Below are positions 32,215 through 40,345 of a stretch of 64,000 nucleotides of DNA, in pieces. The position numbers and the translations under genes were made by a program. How positions within the stretch are numbered: the first letter of the stretch is position 1; each line of letters begins with the position of its first letter. Origin of the DNA: Phycisphaeraceae bacterium (GTDB lineage Bacteria > Planctomycetota > Phycisphaerae > Phycisphaerales > UBA1924); NCBI GenBank assembly GCA_019636515.1, contig JAHBXI010000002.1, positions 620,001 to 684,000 of the forward strand, given 5' to 3'. A model generated the notes under the pieces. The model was given only the letters and a program-made list of their open reading frames with translations, made no database searches and was not told the origin of the DNA.

Positions 32215-32952
32215 GTGCAAAAGGTTTTTTTATCGTACCATTTCAATGGCCCGACCGACCCGGATAAGCACGACACCGTGCTGGCCGGACAGGTTGAGAC
32301 GATTGTGCGTTCGCACAACCTCCTGGCCTTGACGGGGGCCAACCTCGGCGGCGGGGCGCTGACGCCGGAGGTGATGGCGCGGATCGAGGAATCCGACGCG
32401 CTGATCGCGATGATGACCCGCCGTGGGGCGGCGATTGCCCAGAATCCCGATCGGTACCAGACACATCCCTGGGTCCGGGACGAATTCGCGCATGCCCGGG
32501 CTCATCGCAAGCGTGCGGTGGCGATCGTGGAGGCGGGGGTTGACACGGCGGGGGCGTACGCCGCGAACGAGCACATCGTCTACGACCGTTCGTCGCCGGT
32601 GGACATGATCCTGAAACTCTCCGCGACCATCGGCGTGTGGAAGCGCCAGTCGGGCCGCACGGTCCCCGTGCAGTTGCTCCCCGACGAGGTCGCGGTCTCG
32701 CTCGGCAACGCGGGGGATCAGGCCCAGTGCTATTTCCGCCGCGTCACCCGGGGAAAGCAGCCCAACCAGTGGCAGCAGGCGACGGTCTATCCCGAGATCG
32801 GCGGGACGTTTATCTACGTGGCGGAGATGGACGACGACACCAACGTCCAGGTGAGGGCGATGATCGGGGGGGTCGAGCATATCTCCCAGCAGACGTCGCA
32901 GTATCTGCCGGTTGTGCTCAGGAAGGCCGCCGGCCCGGGAGGTGGACCGTGA
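32215..32952 (+). CDS. TIR-domain protein with C-terminal beta-rich domain
   Basis: Probable NAD-processing or signalling TIR protein of 245 residues. The TIR fold begins with KVFLSYHF (residues 3-10), has a middle strand SDALIAMMTRRG (60-71) and the helix motif HPWVRDEFAHARAH. Glu90 there stands at the place of the catalytic glutamate of TIR NADases. After KRAVAIVEAG the TIR domain ends near 140. The remaining 95 residues form a beta-rich domain (VPVQLLPDEVAVSL, CYFRRVTRG, GTFIYVAEMDDDTNVQVRAMIGG) that I do not recognise. The start is GTG with GGGGGTG upstream. The stop overlaps the next start by four bases (GTGA), so the two products are probably made in a fixed ratio. TIR identity is by motif; enzymatic activity is inference. 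Confidence 0.78.
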   Translation: MQKVFLSYHFNGPTDPDKHDTVLAGQVETIVRSHNLLALTGANLGGGALTPEVMARIEESDALIAMMTRRGAAIAQNPDRYQTHPWVRDEFAHARAHRKRAVAIVEAGVDTAGAYAANEHIVYDRSSPVDMILKLSATIGVWKRQSGRTVPVQLLPDEVAVSLGNAGDQAQCYFRRVTRGKQPNQWQQATVYPEIGGTFIYVAEMDDDTNVQVRAMIGGVEHISQQTSQYLPVVLRKAAGPGGGP

Positions 32953-33989
32953 GCAGCGGGGTCGCGGGCGGTCTTCGCGTGGTCAACGATTCCAGCCCCG
33001 CGGGGAGAGAATCGTCGTGGTGGAACTGGTCCGTCTGGGTGGAGGGTCCATCCAAGGCACTCGACGAGGTCGAGTCGGTCACGTACACCCTGCATCCGAC
33101 GTTCAACAACCCCGTGCATACCGTCCGCACCCGCTCGGACTCCTTCCGCCTCAGGGCTTCGGGGTGGGGGGAGTTCATGATCGAGGTAGAAGTGCGGATG
33201 AAAGACGGCGCGGTCCACACGATGGAGCACTGGCTCACCCTCGGGAGGGGACGGAGCGAGGAAGATGAGGCCGGGGATGCACCCGCCGAGGAATCATCGG
33301 ACGGAGCGGACGAGGCCGCCTTCGAGGAAGAGACGGTCGAAGTCGGCAAAGGCCAAGCGTCCGAGTCGTCGATGGGCCCGACGACTTCGAAGAACGCGCC
33401 AAAGGGCAAGGCGGGGTCAAAGAAGCCCCGCGGGAAAAAGGCCGCGTCCGATCCAAAGAAGGGAAAGCCGGCGAAGGCCTCGTTCCTGGATCGATCGCTG
33501 ATGGCGGCGGCGAAAGGCCGGCTTGATGTGCGGAAGATGTTCAATAAGACCGGCATCGCGCGGTCCCTGCCGGGCCTGAATCGCGTGAAGGTCTTCCTTT
33601 CTTCGCCGATACTGTACAACGACCTTGCCCGGGAGATCGAGCGGGGCCTTGCTTCCCGCTGGGTTGAATTCGTGACCGCCGAGCGCAGCGTGCCACGGGG
33701 TGCCCCGGTCTCGTGGTGGATTCGAAAACTGATCGCCTCAAGCGACGGCGTGGTCGCGATTCAGGGGGGGTATCAGGATGCCTCCATTATCTTCGAGTCG
33801 ATGCTCGCCGCGACGGGGCGGCACCCGCTCCTGCTCGTCGTGCCCCGATCGTCCGAATCGTGTGAGATCCCCGAAGGTCTCCAGAAGGTGACCCGGCTGG
33901 AGTTTGATCCCGACGCCGCGGACTTCGGCGAGGTGATCAAGGGCGTGCGTCGGTTTGTGGAATCCGAACTTCAAGGGGTTGCGGGCTGA
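32949..33989 (+). CDS. pYEATS-domain protein with C-terminal TIR-like domain
   Basis: Two-domain protein of 346 residues. Residues about 24-98 match the prokaryotic YEATS (pYEATS) domain: WWNWSVWVEGP, VESVTYTLHPTF, SFRLRASGWGEFMIEVEV and HTMEHWLTLG, the same order as the YEATS core. A linker of about 85 residues follows, first acidic (Glu/Asp) then Lys-rich. Residues 212-340 form a Rossmann-like TIR or deoxyribosyltransferase-like domain: RVKVFLSSPILYNDLAREIE, a central SSDGVVAIQGG, and ASIIFESMLAATG, where Glu283 could be catalytic, then LLLVVP. pYEATS domains are known from comparative genomics to be fused to TIR and other conflict-system effectors. It is coupled to the upstream TIR gene and lies 20 bases before lipB. 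Sensor-effector function is inferred. Confidence 0.72.
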   Translation: MSSGVAGGLRVVNDSSPAGRESSWWNWSVWVEGPSKALDEVESVTYTLHPTFNNPVHTVRTRSDSFRLRASGWGEFMIEVEVRMKDGAVHTMEHWLTLGRGRSEEDEAGDAPAEESSDGADEAAFEEETVEVGKGQASESSMGPTTSKNAPKGKAGSKKPRGKKAASDPKKGKPAKASFLDRSLMAAAKGRLDVRKMFNKTGIARSLPGLNRVKVFLSSPILYNDLAREIERGLASRWVEFVTAERSVPRGAPVSWWIRKLIASSDGVVAIQGGYQDASIIFESMLAATGRHPLLLVVPRSSESCEIPEGLQKVTRLEFDPDAADFGEVIKGVRRFVESELQGVAG

Positions 33990-34009
33990 GCCCCGGGCAC
34001 GATGGCCCG

Positions 34010-34762
34010 ATGCCGCCGCGGCTAGGATTTCCCGTGACTCAATCCGGCATGGAGGTCCGCGATCTTGGCGTCAAGGGGTATGCCGCGGCGTTCGAAATCC
34101 AGGAGCGCACGCACCTTGAGGTACTCGAGAACCGTGGCCGTGCCGGGTCCTCGCCGGGTGTCCTGCTGCTGGTCGAGCACACGCCGGTGGTGACGATCAG
34201 CCGCCGACCCTCGGCTCGTGAGCACCTGGTTGCTTCGCCGGAACTGCTCGCCGGGCACGGCGTGGAGATCGCCGATACCGACCGCGGCGGGGACATCACC
34301 TATCACGGGCCCGGCCAACTGGTCGCGTACCCGATCCTCGACCTCAACCGGCTCGGCCTGGGGCTGCACGCGCATATGCGGATGCTCGAGGAGTGCGTGA
34401 TCCGGACGATCGCGCGGTTTGGACTCACGGGAAGCCGGGACCCATCGGCCACGGGCGTGTGGGTGATGTCGTCGTACGCGGCGTCGCGGGGCCGCGCGGC
34501 CAAGATCGCGGCCATGGGGGTGCGGGTCCGGCGGTGGGTCTCGATGCACGGGCTTGCCCTGAACGTAGCCCCGAACATGGATCATTTCGGCCTGATCGTG
34601 CCGTGCGGCCTGGCGGGCCGGACGGTGACGTGTATGGAGCGAGAACTGGGGCCTTCCTGCCCGACGATGGACGAGGTCAAGTCGGCGGTCGGCCAGGAGA
34701 TGCGGGGGCTGGTTGAGGAACTCTCCGCGGATGTCAGGTCCGACGCGGCCGGTGGCCGCTGA
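34010..34762 (+). CDS. lipB: Octanoyl-(ACP):protein N-octanoyltransferase LipB
   Basis: Transfers octanoate from acyl carrier protein to lipoyl domains before sulfur insertion by LipA; 250 residues. The LipB signature is RGGDITYHGPGQLVAYPIL (92-110). Catalytic Lys165 (GRAAKIAAMGVRVRRW) and Cys199 (LIVPCGLAGR) are present, with the MHGLALNV motif between. The start at 34010 is 20 bases after the pYEATS gene, but the typical family N-terminus (MEVRDLGVKGYAAAFEIQ) begins at an in-frame ATG at 34049, so either could be right. lipA is not in the window. No own promoter is evident, so it is likely read from the rimO side. Confidence 0.95.
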   Translation: MPPRLGFPVTQSGMEVRDLGVKGYAAAFEIQERTHLEVLENRGRAGSSPGVLLLVEHTPVVTISRRPSAREHLVASPELLAGHGVEIADTDRGGDITYHGPGQLVAYPILDLNRLGLGLHAHMRMLEECVIRTIARFGLTGSRDPSATGVWVMSSYAASRGRAAKIAAMGVRVRRWVSMHGLALNVAPNMDHFGLIVPCGLAGRTVTCMERELGPSCPTMDEVKSAVGQEMRGLVEELSADVRSDAAGGR

Positions 34763-34780
34763 CGAGACGCGCGGGGACGA

Positions 34781-36529
34781 TCACCGCGGGACGATCTCGG
34801 GGGGCACGGGCTGGTTGTGATCAGGGCGCGGTTCGGGGTCCCAGTCGGTCTTGCCCGCGCCCAGCAGGGTGCCCGTGGCGAAGGCCAGGTCGACCTGGGC
34901 GATCTGGTAGTTGGTGAGGGCACGGATCTCGTCGTACTGCGCCTGGGCGAGGTCGGTCGCCGCGTTGAGTACGTCGGTGCTGGTCGAGGCGCCCACGTCG
35001 AACGACCGCTGCTCGGCGAGCAGGAGCCTGGTGTTGAGGATCACCGACTGGCGGGCGGCGATGATCCGCTGCCAACTCTGCTCGATGTTGTCGACCGCGT
35101 CGAGGACCTCCTGCCGGATGGAGAGAGACCGGGCTTCCTTGGTGCTCAGCCTCTGGATCCGTCGAAGGATCGCCTCGCGGATTCTCGACCGGGCGCGCTC
35201 GTTGCCCAGGGGGATCTCGGCGGTGAGTCCCAGGGACCAATCCTCGAAATTATTCTCGGAGGCGACGCGGACGCTCTCCTTGTACGAGCCGCCCAGTCCG
35301 TTGACGCGGTAGGAGTAGTCGACGGTGAACAGCGGGAGGGCGGCGTTGTTCTCGAAGTCGATCGTCGCGGCGTCGGCGGCGAGGCGGAGTTCGATTTCGA
35401 GAAGATCCATGCGGTTCTCGAGGGCGGAGGTCGTCACCTCTCGGCGGTCGATGAGGTACTCAACCGGGTCGGGCGGGGTGGAGGTGGCGAGCATGACCGG
35501 CGATTCCAGGGGAAGGTCGGGCATGTTGATGACCCGCTTGAGTTCTCGCTGGCGGCGCAGGACGAGGGTCTGCGCCTGGATAATCGAGTCGAGGCGTTGC
35601 GAGGCGGCGGCCTGGGCGCGGGTCACCTCGATCTCGCCGACCTGGCCGGCGTTGACCTGGCGTTCGGCCCGTTGCTGCTGGGCCATGGCGAGTTCGTACT
35701 GCTGCTGGGCGACCTCCAGGGCGCGGCGTGCCTCGTACAACTGCCAGTAGGAGCGGTCAACGGCGGCGATCTGTCGGATGACCTCCAGTTTGGTCCTGGC
35801 CTCGTCGGCCTGCTGGTTGTACGACGCGATCCGTATGCTCGCCTGGTTGGCGCGGATGCCCGCCCCGCGGAGCAGGGGCTGGCTGATCGAGAAGAGCAGG
35901 TCCGTCTCGTAGGCGGGGTTGAGGGTCGTAAAGGGGTTGTTGTTCTTGGCCCGGGACATGGGCAGCCCGACCTCGACGTTTCCCCCGGTTCGCAAGGGGA
36001 TCCGAACGGCGGGCTCGATTCGGCCGAACTGGGCCTGCGCGGAGGAAAGGTTGGACGAGGTCGGGGAATCGGTCTCCGACCACAGGGCGCGGGTCACGAA
36101 GGTGGACTCGAACTTGGCCTCCTCCCGGCTGAGGACCTCCCCGGCGATGGCGGGAGAGACAATGGCGACCTTGAGGTCAAGGTTGTTGGTCAGGGCGCTG
36201 GCCCGGCACTCCTCGATCGAGAGCGTGGCTTCGGAGAGCCCCTCGAACCTGGACTTGACGGCGGCCGCGTTGACGTCGTGGGTGGAAGCCTCGGGCCTGC
36301 GGTAATTCGAGAAATCGCGGGAGTCGATCGAGCGGAGTCGATCGGCCGAGACTCGTTTTCCGTAGGCCGGGTCGGAGGAGAACAGGCCGTCGCTGCACCC
36401 GGCCACCAGCGAGGCGGCGACGCAAACGAACCATGTTCCCCATGATCGTGGCGCCGCGCGGGCGCGGCGGTGGGCGGGCGGTGTCGCCCGGTCGCGGTGA
36501 GTGTGAACGTGGTGGTGGGTCGGATTCAT
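34781..36529 (-). CDS. TolC-family outer-membrane efflux lipoprotein
   Basis: Outer-membrane channel of 582 residues for the adjacent MacAB-like pump. The N-terminus has a His-rich leader, then FVCVAASLVAGC, a lipobox ending in Cys, so it is probably a lipoprotein. The body shows the duplicated OEP/TolC layout: long helical stretches (ARRALEVAQQQYELAMAQQQRAERQVNAGQVGEIEVTRAQA and a second set SWQRIIAARQSVILNTRLLLAEQRSFDVGASTSTDVLNAATDLAQAQYDEI) and strands such as DLLFSISQPLLRGAG. AGGAAG precedes the ATG. It is the last gene of the efflux operon (53 bases after the permease). Confidence 0.9.
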   Translation of the reverse strand: MNPTHHHVHTHRDRATPPAHRRARAAPRSWGTWFVCVAASLVAGCSDGLFSSDPAYGKRVSADRLRSIDSRDFSNYRRPEASTHDVNAAAVKSRFEGLSEATLSIEECRASALTNNLDLKVAIVSPAIAGEVLSREEAKFESTFVTRALWSETDSPTSSNLSSAQAQFGRIEPAVRIPLRTGGNVEVGLPMSRAKNNNPFTTLNPAYETDLLFSISQPLLRGAGIRANQASIRIASYNQQADEARTKLEVIRQIAAVDRSYWQLYEARRALEVAQQQYELAMAQQQRAERQVNAGQVGEIEVTRAQAAASQRLDSIIQAQTLVLRRQRELKRVINMPDLPLESPVMLATSTPPDPVEYLIDRREVTTSALENRMDLLEIELRLAADAATIDFENNAALPLFTVDYSYRVNGLGGSYKESVRVASENNFEDWSLGLTAEIPLGNERARSRIREAILRRIQRLSTKEARSLSIRQEVLDAVDNIEQSWQRIIAARQSVILNTRLLLAEQRSFDVGASTSTDVLNAATDLAQAQYDEIRALTNYQIAQVDLAFATGTLLGAGKTDWDPEPRPDHNQPVPPEIVPR

Positions 36530-36582
36530 CCGTCTGTACTTCCTCGCGTGGGCGAAGCGCGGGCCGGTCGGGCGCGCCTGGA

Positions 36583-37815
36583 TCATTCGTGCCGGAGCGC
36601 CTCGATCGGGTCGAGCCTGGCGGCCTTGATGGCCGGGAACATGCCGAAGACCAGCCCGGTCCCCGCCGAGAAACCAACGGAGAGGGCGACCGCCCACGCG
36701 GGGACCGAAGCCCCCTCAAGAGACGGGGTGAGTTTCATCGCCAGGACGGCGGCGTAGCCGATCGCCAGCCCGATCGCCCCGCCGATCAGGCAGAGGGTGA
36801 CGGCCTCGACCAGGAACTGCATGAGGATGATCGCGGGCTTTGCCCCGACGGCCTTGCGAAGCCCGATCTCACGCGTGCGCTCGCTGACCGAGACGAGCAT
36901 GATGTTCATGATGCCGATGCCCCCGACCAGAAGGGAGATGGCCACGATGCCGGCGAGGAAGACGCTCAGCCCCGCGGCGATTTTCTTGAAGCCCGAGACG
37001 ATCTGCTCGATCGCCTCGATTCCGAAGGTGTCGGGCTCGTCGGGTCCCAGGCCGCGCATTCGGCGGAGATAGAAACGGATCTCGGCCTTGGCATCCTCAT
37101 GGAGTTCGGGGGTCCTGGTCTGGGCGATGATGTACATGCGAGGCTCGGGGCGGAGCATCAGCCCGGTCTGGTAGGGAATGAAGACCTCGCTGCGGGCCTC
37201 GTCTCCGCCGAACATGGGGGAGACGGTCTTGGTCTCGACGACGCCGACAATCATGAAGGCCCGGCCGCCCAGCAGGATCCGCTGCCCGACGCAGTTGGTG
37301 TCGAGTTGAAATTCGGCGACGGCCTTGTCGTTGATGATGCACACGGGCTGTCGTTGCTCGTCGTCGATCGAGGACAACTCGCGGCCCTGGATCACGGATC
37401 GATCCTCGATCTGGTGCCAACTGGGCCGGACGGCCTGGACGGCGATGACCTGCTTGAACACGTCCCCGACCTGGCCCGAGGTGGACATCTCCAGCACCGG
37501 CGTGAGGCTCAGCAGCGAGGGACAGCGATCAAGCATGCCGTCCACCTCCGTGGGCTGGATGCGCAGTTGCCGCCAGGTGTACCGGTCGCGCTGGCCCGGG
37601 GGCATCCGCGGGAAGACCCAGACCTTGCTCGCCCCGATGGAGGCGAATTCCTTGAGGACGAACTTCTCGAGGCCTCCGGTGGCCGCGACGACCGTGACCA
37701 CGGCCGCCACGCCGATGATGATGCCCAGCGTCGTGAGGATGGCGCGGAACTTGTTGGCCCAGACCTGGCCCAGGGCGAGCACCACCGTCTGGAACAGGAT
37801 TCGGAAGACGATCAC
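36583..37815 (-). CDS. MacB-like ABC transporter permease (FtsX domain)
   Basis: Permease subunit of 410 residues. A first membrane helix (FRAILTTLGIIIGVAAVVTVVAATGG) is followed by a periplasmic MacB-type domain of about 220 residues. Three helices then form the FtsX domain (ISLLVGGIGIMNIMLVSVSERTREIGLRKAVGAK, then two more), and the protein ends with FPAIKAARLDPIEALRHE. This layout is that of MacB-type mechanotransmission transporters, with the ATPase as a separate polypeptide. The start is GTG overlapping the ATPase stop by four bases, so the two subunits are probably made in equal amounts. The substrate cannot be read from the sequence. Confidence 0.95.
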   Translation of the reverse strand: MIVFRILFQTVVLALGQVWANKFRAILTTLGIIIGVAAVVTVVAATGGLEKFVLKEFASIGASKVWVFPRMPPGQRDRYTWRQLRIQPTEVDGMLDRCPSLLSLTPVLEMSTSGQVGDVFKQVIAVQAVRPSWHQIEDRSVIQGRELSSIDDEQRQPVCIINDKAVAEFQLDTNCVGQRILLGGRAFMIVGVVETKTVSPMFGGDEARSEVFIPYQTGLMLRPEPRMYIIAQTRTPELHEDAKAEIRFYLRRMRGLGPDEPDTFGIEAIEQIVSGFKKIAAGLSVFLAGIVAISLLVGGIGIMNIMLVSVSERTREIGLRKAVGAKPAIILMQFLVEAVTLCLIGGAIGLAIGYAAVLAMKLTPSLEGASVPAWAVALSVGFSAGTGLVFGMFPAIKAARLDPIEALRHE

Positions 37816-38711
37816 GGGGCGGCCTCCGCGGGGCGTGGCGCGTCGGCGACGCGAGCATCGGCGTCGCCGGACTCCTGGGCGCCTCGGGCCATGGTCGCGG
37901 CCGTCTCGGCGGCCCGCCTGAGAAAGGCCTGATGCAACGGGTCAAGAGATGTCGGGAAGTCGGAGACGATCTTGCCGTCCCGGAGGCGGACGATGCGCTC
38001 GGCGTGGCCGGCCACATCCTCCTCGTGCGTGACGACGACGATCGTCTGGCCTTCGCCGTGGAGGTTCCTGAACAGGGAGATGATCTCGTCGCTGGTGCGG
38101 CTGTCGAGGTTGCCCGTCGGCTCGTCGGCGAGCAGGATGCTCGGCGAGCCGACCAGGGCCCGGGCAATGGCGACGCGCTGGCGCTGCCCGCCGGAGAGTT
38201 GACTGGGCCGGTGCTTCATGCGGTCGCCCAGGCCGACGCGCTCGAGGGACTGCCTGGCTCGGCGCGACGCGCCCCACCAGTACCGGGGCGAGTACAGCAG
38301 CGGCATCGAGACGTTCTCGATCGCGTTGAGCCTGGGCAGCAGTTCAAAGGACTGGAAGACGAAACCAATCTCCTCGTTGCGGACCTTGGCCAGCGCGGTC
38401 GCGCCCATGCGGTGCGTCGGCTTGCCGTTGAGTTCGTACGACCCGGCCGTGGGGCGGTCCAGGCAGCCCAGGATGTTCATCAGCGTGCTCTTCCCGGACC
38501 CCGAGGCGCCCATGATCGCCACGTACTCGTTGCGGCGGATGTCCAGGTCGACCCCGCCCAGGGCGTGGACCTTCTCGGTCCCGATGCGGTACGTCTTGCG
38601 CAGCCCGCGGATGCGGATGACCACGCCGGCGGCCGGCGCCGTGCCCGGATCCGGCGCCGATCGTGGAGCCGCTCGGGCGTCGGGGGGGATCGTTCGAGGG
38701 TCGGTCGTCAT
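37812..38711 (-). CDS. MacB-like ABC transporter ATP-binding protein
   Basis: ATPase of the efflux system, 299 residues. Walker A GASGSGKST is at 68-76, followed by the LolD/MacB-type NILGCLDRPTAGSYELNG. The Q-loop is FVFQSFELLPRLNAIENV, the signature LSGGQRQRVAIARAL, Walker B ILLADEPTGNLDSRTSDEI, and the switch His is in VVVTHEEDVA. There is an Ala/Pro-rich N-terminal extension of 30 residues and a 45-residue Ala-rich C-terminal tail, both atypical. It lies 12 bases after the membrane fusion gene. Confidence 0.96.
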   Translation of the reverse strand: MTTDPRTIPPDARAAPRSAPDPGTAPAAGVVIRIRGLRKTYRIGTEKVHALGGVDLDIRRNEYVAIMGASGSGKSTLMNILGCLDRPTAGSYELNGKPTHRMGATALAKVRNEEIGFVFQSFELLPRLNAIENVSMPLLYSPRYWWGASRRARQSLERVGLGDRMKHRPSQLSGGQRQRVAIARALVGSPSILLADEPTGNLDSRTSDEIISLFRNLHGEGQTIVVVTHEEDVAGHAERIVRLRDGKIVSDFPTSLDPLHQAFLRRAAETAATMARGAQESGDADARVADAPRPAEAAP

Positions 38712-38723
38712 GGCCAGTGCGTG

Positions 38724-40025
38724 TCAGCCGGTGGGGGAATTGCCCGCCTGGGCGGTCGCCGCGGGGGGCGGTGTGGGGGTCTGCGCCGTCTCGGGCGTGA
38801 TGACCTGGGCCTCACGCATCCCGACCAGTTGCTTGAACGGGCCGGTCACGATTTCCTGGTCAGCCTCCAGGCCGGCGAGGATCACCGTGTGGGTGAGGTC
38901 GCTGGGTCCGATGCTGACCGGGATGGTGACGGCTTTTCCGTTCTCAACACCGTAGACCACCCTGGCAAATTTCTTGTTGTGATCGACGTTCGGGCTGGAG
39001 TTTCGGATGCTCGCCGGCAGTTCGTCCACGGGCCGGTCAAGGATGGCCTGGCTGGGAACGCGCACCGCGTCCCGGATCCTCTCGACCTCGATGTCGCAGT
39101 TGGCGGTCAGGCCCCACATCAGCCGACGCCCGGGCGGGACCTGAACCAGCAGTTCGGTCTCGAAGTACGACGTCCCGTCGCGGTCCTGCTGGCGCTGGAG
39201 ACGGACACGCTCAACCCGGGCGTCGAACGTCTCATCATCAAACGCGTTGAAGAAGACCCTTGCCGACTGGCCTGGCTTGACGGGGGCCACGTTCGCCTCG
39301 TCCACCTTGGCCTTGATGAGCATCACCGAGAGGTCGGCCATCTCCATGATCACCGAGGCGGCGTTGTTCAGGGTTCCGACGACGACCAGTTCCCCGACCT
39401 CGGCGTTGAGTTTCACGATGGTCCCGTCGAAGGGAGCCTTGATGACCGCGTTGTCAAGGTCCTTTTCAGCCCGCTGGATGTTCGCCCGGGCGATCTCGAT
39501 GGCGAACTCGGCCATGTTCTTGGTGGACTCAGCCCGCAGGTACTGCTCCTGGGCGGTGTCCAGGGCGGCCTTGCTGATGTCGTTGGTCTCGTGCAGGTTC
39601 CGGCGGCGGACGAGTTCCGACTCGGCGGTCGAGAGCGAGGCACGCGCCCCCTCAAGACGGGCCTGCTCGCTCTTGAGTTGCGCCTTGGCCGAATCGAGGT
39701 TGGCCGCAAGGTCGCGGGCGTCGAGGCGCACCAGCACATCGCCGGCCTTTACGTCCTGCCCCTCTCGGAAGGGGATGGCGATGATCCGGGCCGAGACCTG
39801 GGCGCTGATCGCTACCTTGGTCTTCGGCTCGGTCAGGCCCGGGGCGCTGACCGTGCGAACGAGGTCGCCCCGGGTCACCTTCTCGACGCGAACCGTGACG
39901 GGTTTGGCGCCGGGCACAAATTGACGCCGGATCTCCTCGAATTTACCGGATGAATAGATCCAATATGCCCCCCCTCCGCAGAGAGCGGCCATCAGGGCAA
40001 GCACGGCAAGAAACCATTTCCACAC
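38724..40025 (-). CDS. Membrane fusion (periplasmic adaptor) protein of efflux pump
   Basis: MacA/HlyD-type adaptor of 433 residues that bridges permease and outer-membrane channel. One N-terminal membrane helix (WFLAVLALMAALCGGGAYWIY) anchors it. A split lipoyl domain follows: first half ISAQVSARIIAIPFREGQDVKAGDVLVRLDARDL, second half APFDGTIVKLNAEVGELVVVG. A long helical hairpin (about 105-195) lies between the halves, with beta-barrel and membrane-proximal domains after them. The tail is Thr/Pro/Ala-rich. The start is GTG with CCGGAG ten bases upstream. It is the first gene of the MFP-ATPase-permease-TolC operon; a 10-bp palindrome GTCACGTGAC lies 40 bases upstream. Confidence 0.94.
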   Translation of the reverse strand: MWKWFLAVLALMAALCGGGAYWIYSSGKFEEIRRQFVPGAKPVTVRVEKVTRGDLVRTVSAPGLTEPKTKVAISAQVSARIIAIPFREGQDVKAGDVLVRLDARDLAANLDSAKAQLKSEQARLEGARASLSTAESELVRRRNLHETNDISKAALDTAQEQYLRAESTKNMAEFAIEIARANIQRAEKDLDNAVIKAPFDGTIVKLNAEVGELVVVGTLNNAASVIMEMADLSVMLIKAKVDEANVAPVKPGQSARVFFNAFDDETFDARVERVRLQRQQDRDGTSYFETELLVQVPPGRRLMWGLTANCDIEVERIRDAVRVPSQAILDRPVDELPASIRNSSPNVDHNKKFARVVYGVENGKAVTIPVSIGPSDLTHTVILAGLEADQEIVTGPFKQLVGMREAQVITPETAQTPTPPPAATAQAGNSPTG

Positions 40026-40066
40026 GTCGGGAATCTCCGGAAAGGCCGATGGGGCGTCTCGGCCGG

Positions 40067-40076
40067 GTCACGTGAC
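40067..40076. promoter_or_regulatory. Palindrome GTCACGTGAC upstream of efflux operon
   Basis: A perfect 10-bp palindrome about 40 bases before the adaptor start codon, positioned where a repressor or activator could bind. No regulator gene is adjacent. Confidence 0.35.
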
Positions 40077-40234
40077 GGGTCCACGGGCTTGTTTCGGTGT
40101 CAACTTGGGTCGATTTCGCGCCGGACAAACTCAATCCGGTTCAAAGTGTCGTGGTACGTGACCTGCCCTCCATGAGCCTGGATTTTGATTCCCACTCAAA
40201 ACCCAAGACAATTGTAGATCCGTGCCCGCCGCCA

Positions 40235-40263
40235 TTGCGAATGGGGGGCATCGTCGCTAAGAT
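40235..40263 (+). promoter_or_regulatory. Sigma-70-type promoter of the CHRD gene
   Basis: A -35 of TTGCGA, a 17-base spacer and a -10 of TAAGAT give the best promoter in the window. The leader would be about 75 bases. Confidence 0.65.
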
Positions 40264-40345
40264 TATCGTACGCGTGCTTGGACACACAGGACGCTCGGCG
40301 CTATGGACGAGCGGTTCGGCACGCCCTGTTTTTAAGGAGCAGAGC

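Larger units (their letters stand above)
40026..40345. other. Divergent intergenic region (320 bp)
   Basis: It separates the efflux operon (leftward) from the CHRD gene (rightward). It contains the palindrome GTCACGTGAC at 40067-40076 near the efflux start, a minus-strand TTGACA at 40099-40104 without a matching -10, and the rightward promoter listed separately. Confidence 0.6.
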
